Shown here piece by piece: positions 44,198 to 54,300 of a stretch of 64,000 nucleotides of DNA. Every line of letters starts with the position of its first letter. Position 1 is the first letter of the stretch. This stretch comes from Desmodesmus armatus (lineage: Eukaryota; Chlorophyta; Chlorophyceae; Sphaeropleales; Scenedesmaceae), in assembly GCA_007449985.2 (NCBI GenBank), contig VIIQ02000303.1, positions 20,001-84,000 of the forward strand, given 5' to 3'. A model generated the notes under the pieces. The model did no database searches, was not told the origin of the DNA, and worked only from the letters and a program-made list of their open reading frames with translations. Made by a program: the position numbers and the translations under genes.

Positions 44198-47100
44198 ATG
44201 TTGTTGCAAAGAGCATTCAGGAGTCCCCAAACAGTCTTATTCACATCCATCAAACATCAGTATTCGGCTGTAGCAAACCATAGCGAAGAAGATGCATTGT
44301 CCACCTTCATCCCGCCCTGGGTAGATGTCCTGCTCCCAGCAGCAACAGCAGCAACGGCGCAGCAGATGGCACAGGTCAGCACAGCCTGGGTTCGGCAGAG
44401 GAGCTGCTGCGACATCATTATGCATGTCAATCAGCGTGCTGCAGTCGCCATAAGGCAAAGGAAGGAGGACATTTGCCTGACAAACTAGCAGAGCCAGTGG
44501 TTGCAACAGCAGCAGCTATTGCTCCCAGCAGGGCCGCAGCTGGCCGCTTCCCCTCAATGCAGTGACTCGGTGAATGCAGCAGCTAATAGTTGTCAGTGAG
44601 CCTGATGGCCCCTAGATCAAGGCTGTGCTGCTGCTGTTCAGGGTTATTTTTTTGCGGGGGGGGGGGGGGTGTTACAAGCAAAGCCTAGAACCTGACGGTC
44701 AGGCAGTGATCAGTCGGTGGTGTCAGCTTTTCTTTGGGGTGACAGACATGTATTGGGTTATGCATACATGGGTGCCAATTGCAGGTCAAGTCCCCTCGGC
44801 TGCTGAGCACCAGCTACACCCCCCAGCAGCTGCCTACCCCCGGGTGGCTTTGGTGCTGGTGCTGTTGGCAGACTGGCTGTTTGAGTGGTAGTTATCAGTT
44901 TCAGTTGATAGCGATCACTGAATGTTCAATGCTGGGCTCACAACACTGTTTGTATGGTGCCAAGTGCAGGTCAAGTCCCCTCGGCTGCTAAGCACTGCCT
45001 ACACCCCCCAGCAGCTGCCTCCCCCAGGTGGCCAGAGGTCGCAGTGCTGGGCCGCAGCAATGTGGGCAAGTCAACGCTGGTCAATGCATTGCTGGGCACC
45101 AGCAGCAGCAGCAGCCTGGCAAAAGTTTCAGCCACACCAGGTGAGTGTATAAACAACATGCCAAGATCCCTTTCGTCATTGCACTGCTGGGCAGCAGGGA
45201 GCAGCAGCAGCAGTCGCCTTGTTAAGGTTGCAACCGCACAAGATGCGCAAAGGGCAAGCCCCGGTCAACGCATTGCTAGGCACCAGCAGTAGCAGCCCGG
45301 CCAAGGTGTCAGCCACAGCAGGTGGGCATGGATAACATGTTGACCTGATCAAAGCATTGCTGGGCGGCAGCAGCAGCAGCAGCAGCCTGGCCGAAGTGTT
45401 GGTCACACCAGGTGTGCTGACGGCAGGCACCACCCTGGTGTATGCATTGCTGGGAGGCAGCAGCAGCAGCAGCAGTTACAGCAGCAGCAGCAGCAGCAGC
45501 AGCAGTTACAGCAGCAGCAGCCACACTAGATGGCCACACTAGGTGTGAGACGATAACAGGTGCATTACACACCCGCGCAGCGAGCAACATCAGGTGCCTT
45601 ACCCTCCCCCTGCCCCCCCCCCCCCCCCCCCGGGCGCCGCGGCCGCACCCGACCCACCCCCCCCCCCCCCCCCCACACACACGCCTCAGGTCGCACCAGC
45701 AGCATCAACCTGTACCAGGTCAACAGCAGCTGGTGCCTGGCGGAGTCAACCCCCCCCCCCCCCCCAAAAATATTCTCACCATCAGCATCAACCTGCATCA
45801 GTACACCTGCCCTCACCATATCCCCCATCCCTGCGCCCCCCCCCTAAAGTCGCACCAGCAGCATGACCCAGTCTGAGCGCAAGTGCCGTCAGCCAACACC
45901 TTTCTTTCCTCCCTGCTGCCCCCCCCCCCCACCCCCACCCCCCCCCACCCCCAGGTCGCACCAGCAGCATCAACCTGTACCAGGTCAACAGCACCTGGTG
46001 CCTGGCAGACACCCCCCTCTCTCCGTCACACCAGCAGCATTGCTTGCATCACCGCACCTGGCCACACCCTCCCCCTGCCCCCCCCCCCACTCCCTCTGCC
46101 CCAACCCCCCCCCCCCCCACCCCCAGGTCGCACCAGCAGCATCAACCTGTACCAGGTCAACAGCAGCTGGTGCCTGGCGGACTGCCCTGGGTATGGCTAC
46201 GCAAAGAAGTCACAGACGGCACGAGCAGACTGGCATGCCATGACACAGGTGGGGTGATGGTGGTGGTGGTAGTGGTGGTGGTGGTGGTGGTATGGTGTGT
46301 GTGGGTGGGTGTGTGGGTGGGGGGTGGGGGCAGAGAGGGGGGGTGGGGGGGGAGCGGATATGGGGGAGGGGTTCAGGGGGGATACCACTCATGTGCGCCC
46401 ACCACCCAGTGGGGTACGGCTACGCTAAGAAGTCACAGACGGCACGCGCAGACTGGCACGCCATGACACAGGTGGGGGCAAGGGGTGCGCCCGGGGGGGG
46501 GGGGGGGGGGGGGAACGGGGGGTGCGGTAGGGGGAATTCCAGTCATGTGTGCCCATCACCCAAGGGGTTACGGCTACGCTAAGAAGTCACAGGCGGCACG
46601 AGCAGACTGGCACGCCATGACACATGTGGGGGAGGGGGAGGGGGAGGGGGAGGCACAGAACACTTGGACTGATGGGTAGTGCTGTCAACAGCCAATGAGT
46701 TCGTTGGGTGCTGTGGGCCGTGCAGATACATGGACCCAGCAACCCTGGGAGGCAAGGGCAGCAGGGGGTCAGCACTTAGGGGGCTATGTGTATGTGTGTG
46801 TCCAGGGGGGGGGGGGGCGACTTGTATCTCTCTGTATTCCAGAATCACCTGTTTTCAAACCCCCCACTGCCGCACGGTTGTGCCGTGCCGCCTGCCGCAC
46901 TGGTGTGTCATGTCATGCTGTGCTGTGCTGTGCCCCCAGGCGTACCTCAAGCAGCGCAGCAGGGAGGGGCTGCTGCTGGTGGATGCCAGCCTACCCCCCC
47001 CCCCCCAAATGGACCTAGCAGGGGTAGAACGGCTGGCGTCTGTTCTGTTGGCCCAAATCTCAATTCCGCTTGGTGCTCTTCTTCAAATTCATATGTTCCA

Positions 47101-47718
47101 AACCCCTGCCACACCGCTGTGCTGTGCCGTGTCGTGCCATGCTGTGCTGTGCCCTCAGGCGTACCTCAAGCAGTGCAGCAGGGATGGGTTGCTGGTTGAT
47201 GTGCTGCTGCTAGTCGATGCCAGCCTACCCTACAGTCAAATCCATTTTGCACTGCTGCTGTGTCGTGCTGTGCCGTGCTGTGCCCACAGGCGTACGTCAA
47301 GCAGCGCAGCAGGGAAGGGCTGCTGGTCCATGTGCTGCTGCTGCTGGATGCCAGCCTGATTCGGATTATGCTCAGTGCTCTATTTCATGATATTTGTGTC
47401 GACCCCTGCCGCACTGGTGTGCCATGTCACGCTGTGCTGTGCTGTGCCTGCAGGCGTACCTCAAACAGCGCAGCAGGGAAGGGCTGCTGGTCGACGTGCT
47501 GCTGCTAATTGATGCCAGCCTACCCCCCAGGGAAATGGACCTTGCAGGGGTGGAATGGCTGACCTCTCGCAAGCTACCCCTCACTCTTGTCTACACAAAG
47601 TGCGACAAACGCAAAAAGGGGGAGCCGACAGCGGCAGAGAACATCGCGCAGTTCAGGGAAGCGATGGACCGGGCGAAGCTGCTGCAGCCTGCACAGTTTC
47701 CTACTGCAGCACTGGGAG

Positions 47719-47749
<31 letters not shown>

Positions 47750-47867
47750 GTTTGGGCAGCGGGAGCTGATGCAGTACCTGGGGAGGAGAGTGGCCGCCCA
47801 CAAGGCGGCACGGCAGCACCCCCTAGCAGCAGCAGCAGCAGCAGCAGCAGCAGGGGTGGGCAGCTGA
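44198..47867 (+). CDS. engB: EngB/YihA/YsxC-type GTP-binding protein, organelle-targeted
   Basis: Exons 44198-44374, 44970-45140, 46127-46248 and 47454-47867 give about 294 residues. The N-terminus (MLLQRAFRSPQTVLFTSI) is basic and lacks acidic residues, as in mitochondrial or plastid presequences. GTPase motifs: G1 GRSNVGKST, a G2-like region GRTSSINLY, G3 DCPGYGYAKK, G4 TKCDK, then FPTAALGG in the G5 position. The VKS lead-in before G1 and the G3 DxPGYGYA form are typical of EngB, which helps assemble the large ribosomal subunit in bacteria and organelles. Exon 2 is 171 nt where the phases need 172; a missing C in the run 45021-45025 would restore the frame into PEVAVLGRSN. The C-terminus ends in poly-Ser and poly-Ala tracts. 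Each junction has echo copies around it. Confidence 0.88.
44785..44870 (+). pseudogene. Acceptor-edge echo of EngB exon 2
   Basis: GCAG followed by GTCAAGTCCCCTCGGCTGCT copies the start of exon 44970-45140, up to the Leu-Pro-Thr-Pro-Gly-Trp codons, then drifts. Here the C run is intact relative to the frame, which supports the idea of a missing C in the full exon. Confidence 0.8.
45262..45540 (+). pseudogene. Three donor-edge echoes of EngB exon 2
   Basis: The exon end (Leu-Val-Asn-Ala-Leu-Leu-Gly, a Ser run, Ala-Lys-Val-Ser-Ala-Thr-Pro) recurs at about 45262-45320, 45345-45413 and 45430-45540, each with its own GT donor. The Ser codons have expanded into (CAG/AGC)n in the third. All lie downstream of the full exon. 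Confidence 0.85.
45688..46060 (+). pseudogene. Acceptor-edge echoes of EngB exon 3
   Basis: The exon start (Gly-Arg-Thr-Ser-Ser-Ile-Asn-Leu-Tyr-Gln-Val-Asn) recurs at about 45688-45749 and 45955-46008, and in shorter or worn form at about 45850-45865 and 46026-46050. C-rich tracts and AG precede the two main copies. All lie upstream of the full exon 46127-46248. Confidence 0.85.
46409..46627 (+). pseudogene. Two donor-edge echoes of EngB exon 3
   Basis: The exon end (Tyr-Gly-Tyr-Ala-Lys-Lys-Ser-Gln-Thr-Ala-Arg-Ala-Asp-Trp-His) recurs at about 46409-46471, with CAG then GTGGGG, and at 46563-46627, with CAT then GTGGGG. Both lie downstream of the full exon. Confidence 0.85.
46940..47358 (+). 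pseudogene. Three acceptor-edge echoes of EngB exon 4
   Basis: The exon start (Ala-Tyr-Leu-Lys-Gln-Arg-Ser-Arg-Glu-Gly-Leu-Leu) recurs at 46940, 47159 and 47290, each after a usable AG and a repeated TGTGCTGTGC-rich intron end. The copies run on to Asp-Ala-Ser-Leu and then break. The full exon starts at 47454. Period about 130-220 bp. Confidence 0.9.
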
Positions 47868-47981
47868 TGTGCTGACCTCGCCAATGGAGAGTTCAGATAT
47901 CAGCCCGAAGCCCTCACCCCACCCCCTCGGTCTGTGCAATGCACCACAATAAGCTCTTCCCCCCAGCTAGCTGCACGACAG

Positions 47982-48039
<58 letters not shown>

Positions 48040-48360
48040 GCTGCTGTGCTGGCCCAAGGTCCTTTACTTGGACAGCAAAGCAGCAGCAGCCCAAAGCAGC
48101 AGCAGGGGTGGGCGGCTGATGTGCTGACCTCGCTGGTGGACAATCCAAACAACAGCCCAAAACCCCTCAGCTTCCATGTATGCAGTGCAGCAGCCAGCGC
48201 TTCTCCCCCAGCTAGCTGCACAGCAGTGCTGCGCTGCTCCTGCTGCTGCTGCTGCTGTTGAGCAGTAAAAGCAGCAGCAGGCCCCAGCAGCAGCAGCAGC
48301 AGCAGCAGCGGCAGCAGCAGCAGCAGCAGCACATCATGAGCGGGCAACTGATGTGCGGAC
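47868..48360. repeat. Tandem copies of the EngB stop region with CTG/CAG runs
   Basis: GGGTGGGCAGCTGATGTGCTG, which spans the EngB stop codon, recurs at about 48107 and, altered, at about 48340. CTTCCCCCCAGCTAGCTGCAC at about 47957 recurs at about 48203. A (CTG)n run lies at 47983-48040 and a (CAG)n run at 48280-48331. This is probably the 3' UTR of EngB. Confidence 0.7.
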
Positions 48361-49826
48361 CTCCCCCAGCGGTGAGTCAGCCTGGTGCTGGTACCCCCTT
48401 CACACACCCTTCGCACACTCGTTCACACGACCCTTCACACCCTGGGAGCCCAGGTGTGAAGGCTAGGTGCTTAGTGCGTGAAGGTGTCTGCCCTGTCTGG
48501 TAGCATAGTGGCTGCTCAAGTGCACGCATCGCCCTTGCTGTTTATACTTCTCAATGCTCCCTATGGTATCGTACATGTTGTGGAACATTTGAGGGGGGGG
48601 GGGGGGCAAACAAGCAGTAGCGAAAGTCACACTCAAAAGGTTCGAACGCTAGTCTGGATGTCAGGAGCGCAGGCAGCACTGACAACCACAACAGCAACTA
48701 GAATCCCTTGTGAGGTACTGTTCGGCAAGATTTGCGACCCTATGGATATATTGTATCGGCCAGGGTTTAGGAAAACGGCCGTTTTTGGGCCGTTTTGGAG
48801 GGCGCAGTGTCTGACCTATAGTGTACCTTTTCGCCGCGGGAAACATCGTAAGATGTTGTTGGGGTCAGTTGCAGTGCAGCTGCTTGCGAAATCATTGTAC
48901 ACTCTTCGCGCCTTGCCCACCAGAGGGAATGTTCCGTGCAACATTGCGAGCCGCGTAGTCCGAAGTCGCCCTGTGTTCCTGCTTGTACTGTTTGTTCTGT
49001 CCTGCCTGCATGACCAGTAAACAAATGCTTGGTGTGGTGTGGTGTGCTCCTGACAGGTTGCTTTGCTGCTTGTCTACACAGGTAGTACGATGAATGCGGC
49101 TGCCAGCCGCATCCAGTGAATGTTGAGCAGCAGATTCATTGAGCGCGAGACTCGCTGGTGGCACATGACAGGTCCTGCGGGAGGTTTTGCGCTGTCCGAT
49201 ATGTCTTGTTGTTTGTGCCACATCACCATCCGCAGTGCGGGCGAGGCCAGCTCTTGGACTGGTTCCCTCTTTGGTGGGTCCGTGTGGCAGTCCTCTGCCA
49301 TATCCTGCTGCGCCCTTTTGTTCCTGCAGTCGTCTGCAGCGTGTGTCCAACGGTGTAACACATCTTCTGCTGCATTCTGCCCAGACACATTCACAACAGT
49401 GGTTGTGCTGGACGTCATGCCGAGGTGGCAGCATTGTGCAAGGATTTCTCGACTATTCTGGCTGGGAATTCACTGAGTATCGACCACTGTTGCCCCCTGA
49501 ATGACTGCTCCAGGAGGTTGCTGAATCTTTTGATTGCACACTTTGATGGTGGCTTTCCAGCAAAGCAATACCCCTGTGTACCTAGGGCTGCAGGCTGTGG
49601 GTTTCAGATAAACCTTTGACCCCGAAATGCACCAAACTTGCAACAACTGAGTACTGAGTACTGTGTGGCAGCGGCTTGTGCATGGACTACATGAGTACTG
49701 TGTACGGTACACAGCGACCCACACCCAGTTGTACCTAGTATTGTTCCGGGCACAGCCTTGGCACTGCACATGTGTGCATCACAGAAAGCTCAGGTGGCCT
49801 GCACAGAACACGCAGCAAGCAAGCCG
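48361..49826. other. Intergenic stretch, no gene supported
   Basis: Frames of 180 codons exist on both strands (48478-49020 + and 48892-49434 -), but they overlap each other, look like no family and have no linked exons. Confidence 0.4.
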
Positions 49827-50470
49827 TGTGCAACAATGTGTCTCGGTCTGTCACTATCACCCCTTGTCAGGGTGGCAAAACCAGTCCAAACGAGGGGTGA
49901 TCCACATAACAAACGAAGCGAAATGAGGACGGTTGATGTCGCATCCTCTGTGACGAAAATGCATGGCCAGCAACACTGTTGTGAAAAAGGCTTTGCAATC
50001 TCTCAGGCATCTGCAAGATAGGATAGGGCCGGGTGTATATTCCTAACGGACATGTTTCAGAACGCAGCTTGATAGAACGTTTTCCTATGATATTTTCAAT
50101 TATTATGGCCTGCGAGAAATATGTGCAAAGCCGTGTGCAACTATGGTTCTCGGTCTGTCACCTTCGCCCCTTGCCAGGGTGAAGTAACCAGTCGAACTAG
50201 GGGCGATTACATGACAAGCCAAGCGAAACACAGAACGATGTGATTCGAAAGCATGCGTGAAGGAAAATAATGGCCAGCAACACTTCCTGAAGAGACTTTG
50301 ACATCACTCAGGCATCTGCAGGATAGGACAACACCCAGTGTATATTCTTGACGGACCTGTTTCAGACCGCAGCTTAATCAATCGTCCTTTTTAATTATTT
50401 GAGAGTATTATGGCCTGCGAGCGACGTGCAAAAATCCGTGCATATCGATGTATCCCGGTCTGTCACTTTC
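49827..50470. repeat. About 300-bp tandem duplication, 2.1 copies
   Basis: Units share CTCGGTCTGTCAC, a CCCCTTG-CAGGGTG block, GGCCAGC-AACAC, CAGGCATCTGCA-GATAGGA and GACGGAC-TGTTTCAGA. They begin near 49827 and 50128, with the head of a third at 50438. The region is AT-richer than its surroundings. Confidence 0.8.
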
Positions 50471-50693
50471 GAGGTGCTTTGTTTCTCCTGCTGACCAGGT
50501 CTGACACCACCTGTATCGTGTCAACATCATGCGCATCTAGATCGGCAGGCAGATCGTCTCCATCCAAAACGTCAACGCACGCAAATGTCAGGAGCTGCTC
50601 TTGGCAATGAGTGCAGAAGCAGCAGCAGGCTGTAATCATCCAACCTGATGTTGTAGGTCCTGTCATGTGCATGCCCCCAAAGGTCCTAGAAGG

Positions 50694-50760
50694 CTGGCAT
50701 GTGCAGTGTGCACTGCAGTGTGCACTGCAGTGTGCACTGCATGTGCAGTGTGCACTGCAC
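50694..50760. repeat. 12-bp palindromic tandem repeat
   Basis: GCAGTGTGCACT is repeated about five times, one copy being separated by CATGT. The unit contains the palindrome AGTGCACT-like core. It lies about 590 bp upstream of the start codon of kinase copy A. Confidence 0.75.
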
Positions 50761-51345
50761 AATACGGCAGCCATGCTCAGACCCACACGCAGGCACTTGG
50801 CCGACTGTCTTCAATCCTAGATGTAGCTGCAGACTCCGTGTTATTTGGGAGCTGCTTTCAACACTTGCACAAGTGCTGGTGGAGCTTATGACGCCAGCAT
50901 GGGTGACTCATGCTGGGAGTGCAAGTGCATTGCGAACCACACAATCGACATCACGCTGTAATTCAAGCTTCAGTACGATTTCATTACATGCTGCCATTTG
51001 GTCGGCCACCGGGTATCCGCAGACCCATCACACGTTACAGATTGAATGAGGACGGGTGTTCTCATCACTACCGCGGTGGCTGCAGCGAAACACTATTGCG
51101 CTTGTATCACAAGCACTGTTAATATCTCAGCTTTCATTGGCGAACGTGAAGTCTTCTGTCCCACCAAGCTCTGCTAGGGCGGGCAAAGGAAGTTGTGGGC
51201 GAAGCAGGCGTGCTGAGCCTCAAACTCAGCGCATCTGTGCTGTTTCAGGACCTATTGTATACACGTGCGAGTTTTGTCCTAAGGGCTTGCAAGCAGGCAG
51301 CAGCTTGGCAGTCAGCTGCAGCAGCAACAGCAGCTCTCGGCAGCC

Positions 51346-54300
51346 ATGGCCAGGCGCTCCAAGAGGAGCAGCAAGGCTGCGAAGAAGTCCCCGAGGTATG
51401 TGACAGCAGCTTCAAAAGGGCATGAACAACACAGTAAGCTCAGTGCCGTCGTTTTTTCCCGGAAAACCCGAGTACAGGTGGTACAACCACATGTGCAAAG
51501 CCGCCTGTAAAGATATGAGGCACCTTCACTGTCAAGACAGCAAAACCTCAACGAAAATCCAGCAGCAGAAACACTGGTAGTCTGATGTGTGCAAAGCCAG
51601 CAGCGTAAGGTAGCCGCAAGGTCCTACCTCGAGCCTTCATTATCAACATGGGCGATGTCCTTAGCCATTGCATCTGCCCACGGCTGCCTGTGCCTGCCTT
51701 GTGTTTGCCTGCTCCTTGCAGTTCTCATGACCGGGCCGCAACGTCCCACCAGGGTCCCAAGAGTGAGGGCTTGGTAGCCATTCGCGAGAGGTGTGTCTCA
51801 GAGTGCTGGCTCATGATGTTGTTGTGTCTTCAAGACAGTTGGCAATTGCATGCCTTTTGGGCTGAATTGTTTGCAGCGGCATTTGGGTTATCTCAGCGGC
51901 GCGGTACCAGCTGCAACAAATGTTGGAAGATTGCAGCACCACAGCAGTATCAATGCAGCGTTAATGCCACATCGGGTGCAGTGCCAGAAGCCTGCATTGC
52001 GGCAATCGGCAGCGGGGCAGCGTGGCGAATTTTGCGACAGCCCTTTTCCCCTGGCAACCTACTTCTGCGGCTGCATCATCAGTGACTTACGACATGTTTG
52101 TGGGCATGTTTCCTCCTGCCCCTTTTTGGCGCCCTGCTGTTGTCACTGCTGCTACACCAGGAGCCAGAGTCACATCAAGCAGAGTATGAGGGCTGTGGTT
52201 TTGGGGGCAGTGCTGAGCATGTGCTTGTTCATCACCGCCAAGGCAGTTGAGGGCTTCGTGAAGCCAACCCTGGCCACCATGTAAGCACTGCTACTAACTG
52301 CGGCAGCCTACGACATTGCGACGAGGCTCGTCAATCAGTGAAAGGCATGATAGCATGACAGTAGTGATGAGTAAAGAGCGAGAAGTCAAGGCGCTACACC
52401 CATTGTCCAGCTGTTGAGCTCCAAGTCACCTGTCAGCCTGCCCAAGGGTGTTGGCATGCAACAGAAAACTTTGCTCGCCCTCTAATGCATGGTAGTGCCA
52501 CTGTGTTGTGCTGTAGGGGGGCCACTTCAACAGCGGCGCGCGTCCACGTGGCCTCCTGCTTGATGGCACCCCTGCTGCTGAGCATCGCCTTCATCGTGGT
52601 GACGGGTCTCTTGGGGTGCGTACCGTGCTGAGCAGCAAACTGTACAGAGTGGCAGGCACCAAGCGCAAACCTGTCAAGGCATCAAGTCCTGCACAAACAA
52701 CCATGTTTCTTTTAACTGACCACCTAATTTCTGCCTATGTATGTGGCTCTGCAGGGGTTTGTGGGTTTTCTGCTGTACTACTTGGTGGCTGGCGTGCTGG
52801 CTGTTGTGCCAATCAGCGCGCTGCGTTGTGTGTTGTGTGGTGTGCTACTGCTGCGGCCTCAAGCGGTCGGGCCCGAAGCAGTCACAACAGGACTCCACAT
52901 CCAATGCACGGGACGGCAAAAAGACCTTGGTGGCAAAGTAAGTTCTGTCCGACAAATGGTTGAACCTACTAGACATGTTGTGTCTAAGCAGCTGATCTAA
53001 GCCTGGCACTCATGCATTCAAGGCTTGAGTCGCGCACGGCTTTGCTGGATGCTTGCAACAATGTCTCACCGGAGAGTAGAAAAAGGCAGGCACGTGCGCG
53101 TGCTTGCTTGTTGCAGTTTAGGCTTGTAGTCCGTGCATTGTGCCAGTTGCAGCAGCTGGTGGTAGTTCTCTAGTGTTGAAAGCAAGCCTGCAACGGCCAC
53201 TGCCAGTGCCGTTTCCTCACATCTGCATCCCCCCTCACGATGATGTTGCTCTGCTGTTGCTGCTGTAAACCACTTGCAGTGACACCCTCAAGTGCGCCAC
53301 GCAGCCGGCCCCCCGCCAGGCCCGTACCTGCAGTGACGCACCTACAAGCCCCGGTACCCCGCAACCCCAGGTGCCCAGCTTCAGGCTGTTGTCAAGCATC
53401 AGCTCGGCCGTGTCCTCTGTGCTGTCTGCCGCCTCTAAGCCATTGTCAAGCATCAGGCTGTCAAGGTCAAGTGACACGCCCTCCGGCGAGGCTTTAGAGA
53501 CCCTGCAGGAACAACCCCTGGCGACGCCTCCCACAGGTGCTTTTGGCTTTATGTAAGTGCCTCTTGCTCTGTGTTCCTGGGCTTGTCCAGCAGACGTTGC
53601 GCGGTGTGGGACTTCCATTTGCAGTACCTCACATCCACTTTCAAAGTGATTGAACCATGGTCACTGACGGGGGGCAGTTCGTGGCACAACAATGTGCAAC
53701 TGCTACATTTCAAGTAGAAGATGTTTCACTCTGTCAATCTTGATGATCCTGCCAGGGGATGTACACCACTAGGGGCCAAGCCCCCACCCGACTCTCCTCA
53801 CACACCGTGTGTGGCATGATTCCACTGCTGCAGTGAAAGGCTGCAGAGCACATCCAGTGAGTGGCGTTGGTTTGTGAACACGCTCAACAAAGATGGGGAA
53901 CTGCACGTGAAGGTGATGTGGCTGGATCACCCTACCCTGGGAGAGCTGGTGGCCAAGATTATGCCCTGGACACGTGACCCACGGGGGTATCAGGTGAGGC
54001 AGGTATTTTTGAACAGACTAGCAGATAGCAGTTGTACTCAGTATAGAATCACGGCGATTGTAGCAACAGATTTTGTTGCAGTACTGCAAGCTTGGCAGGC
54101 TCAGGTTGCATGTGACCGTGTGTTCATATCTCCCTGCATGGTTGCTATGATGGCTCAATGCAATGCCATTGCGCATTATATCGCGCCACAATGCCCACAT
54201 GATGCAACACAAAGGGTCTGGCTGTTGATTGTGACCCTCGTCCGGGGCGGGCCAATGACACCTGCACTACACAACTTGCACGACAACTGCTGCTTGTATC

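Noticed and set aside
22309..47867. Echo copies as true tandem alternative exons
   Set aside because: Nearly all lack either an acceptor or a donor in the right place and break off mid-exon, so mutually exclusive exon choice is unlikely. The 40-nt copy at 41599-41638 is the one possible exception.
48478..49434. Two overlapping 180-codon frames on opposite strands
   Set aside because: No motif, no signal peptide, no linked exons; they overlap each other, so at most one could be real, and neither is supported.
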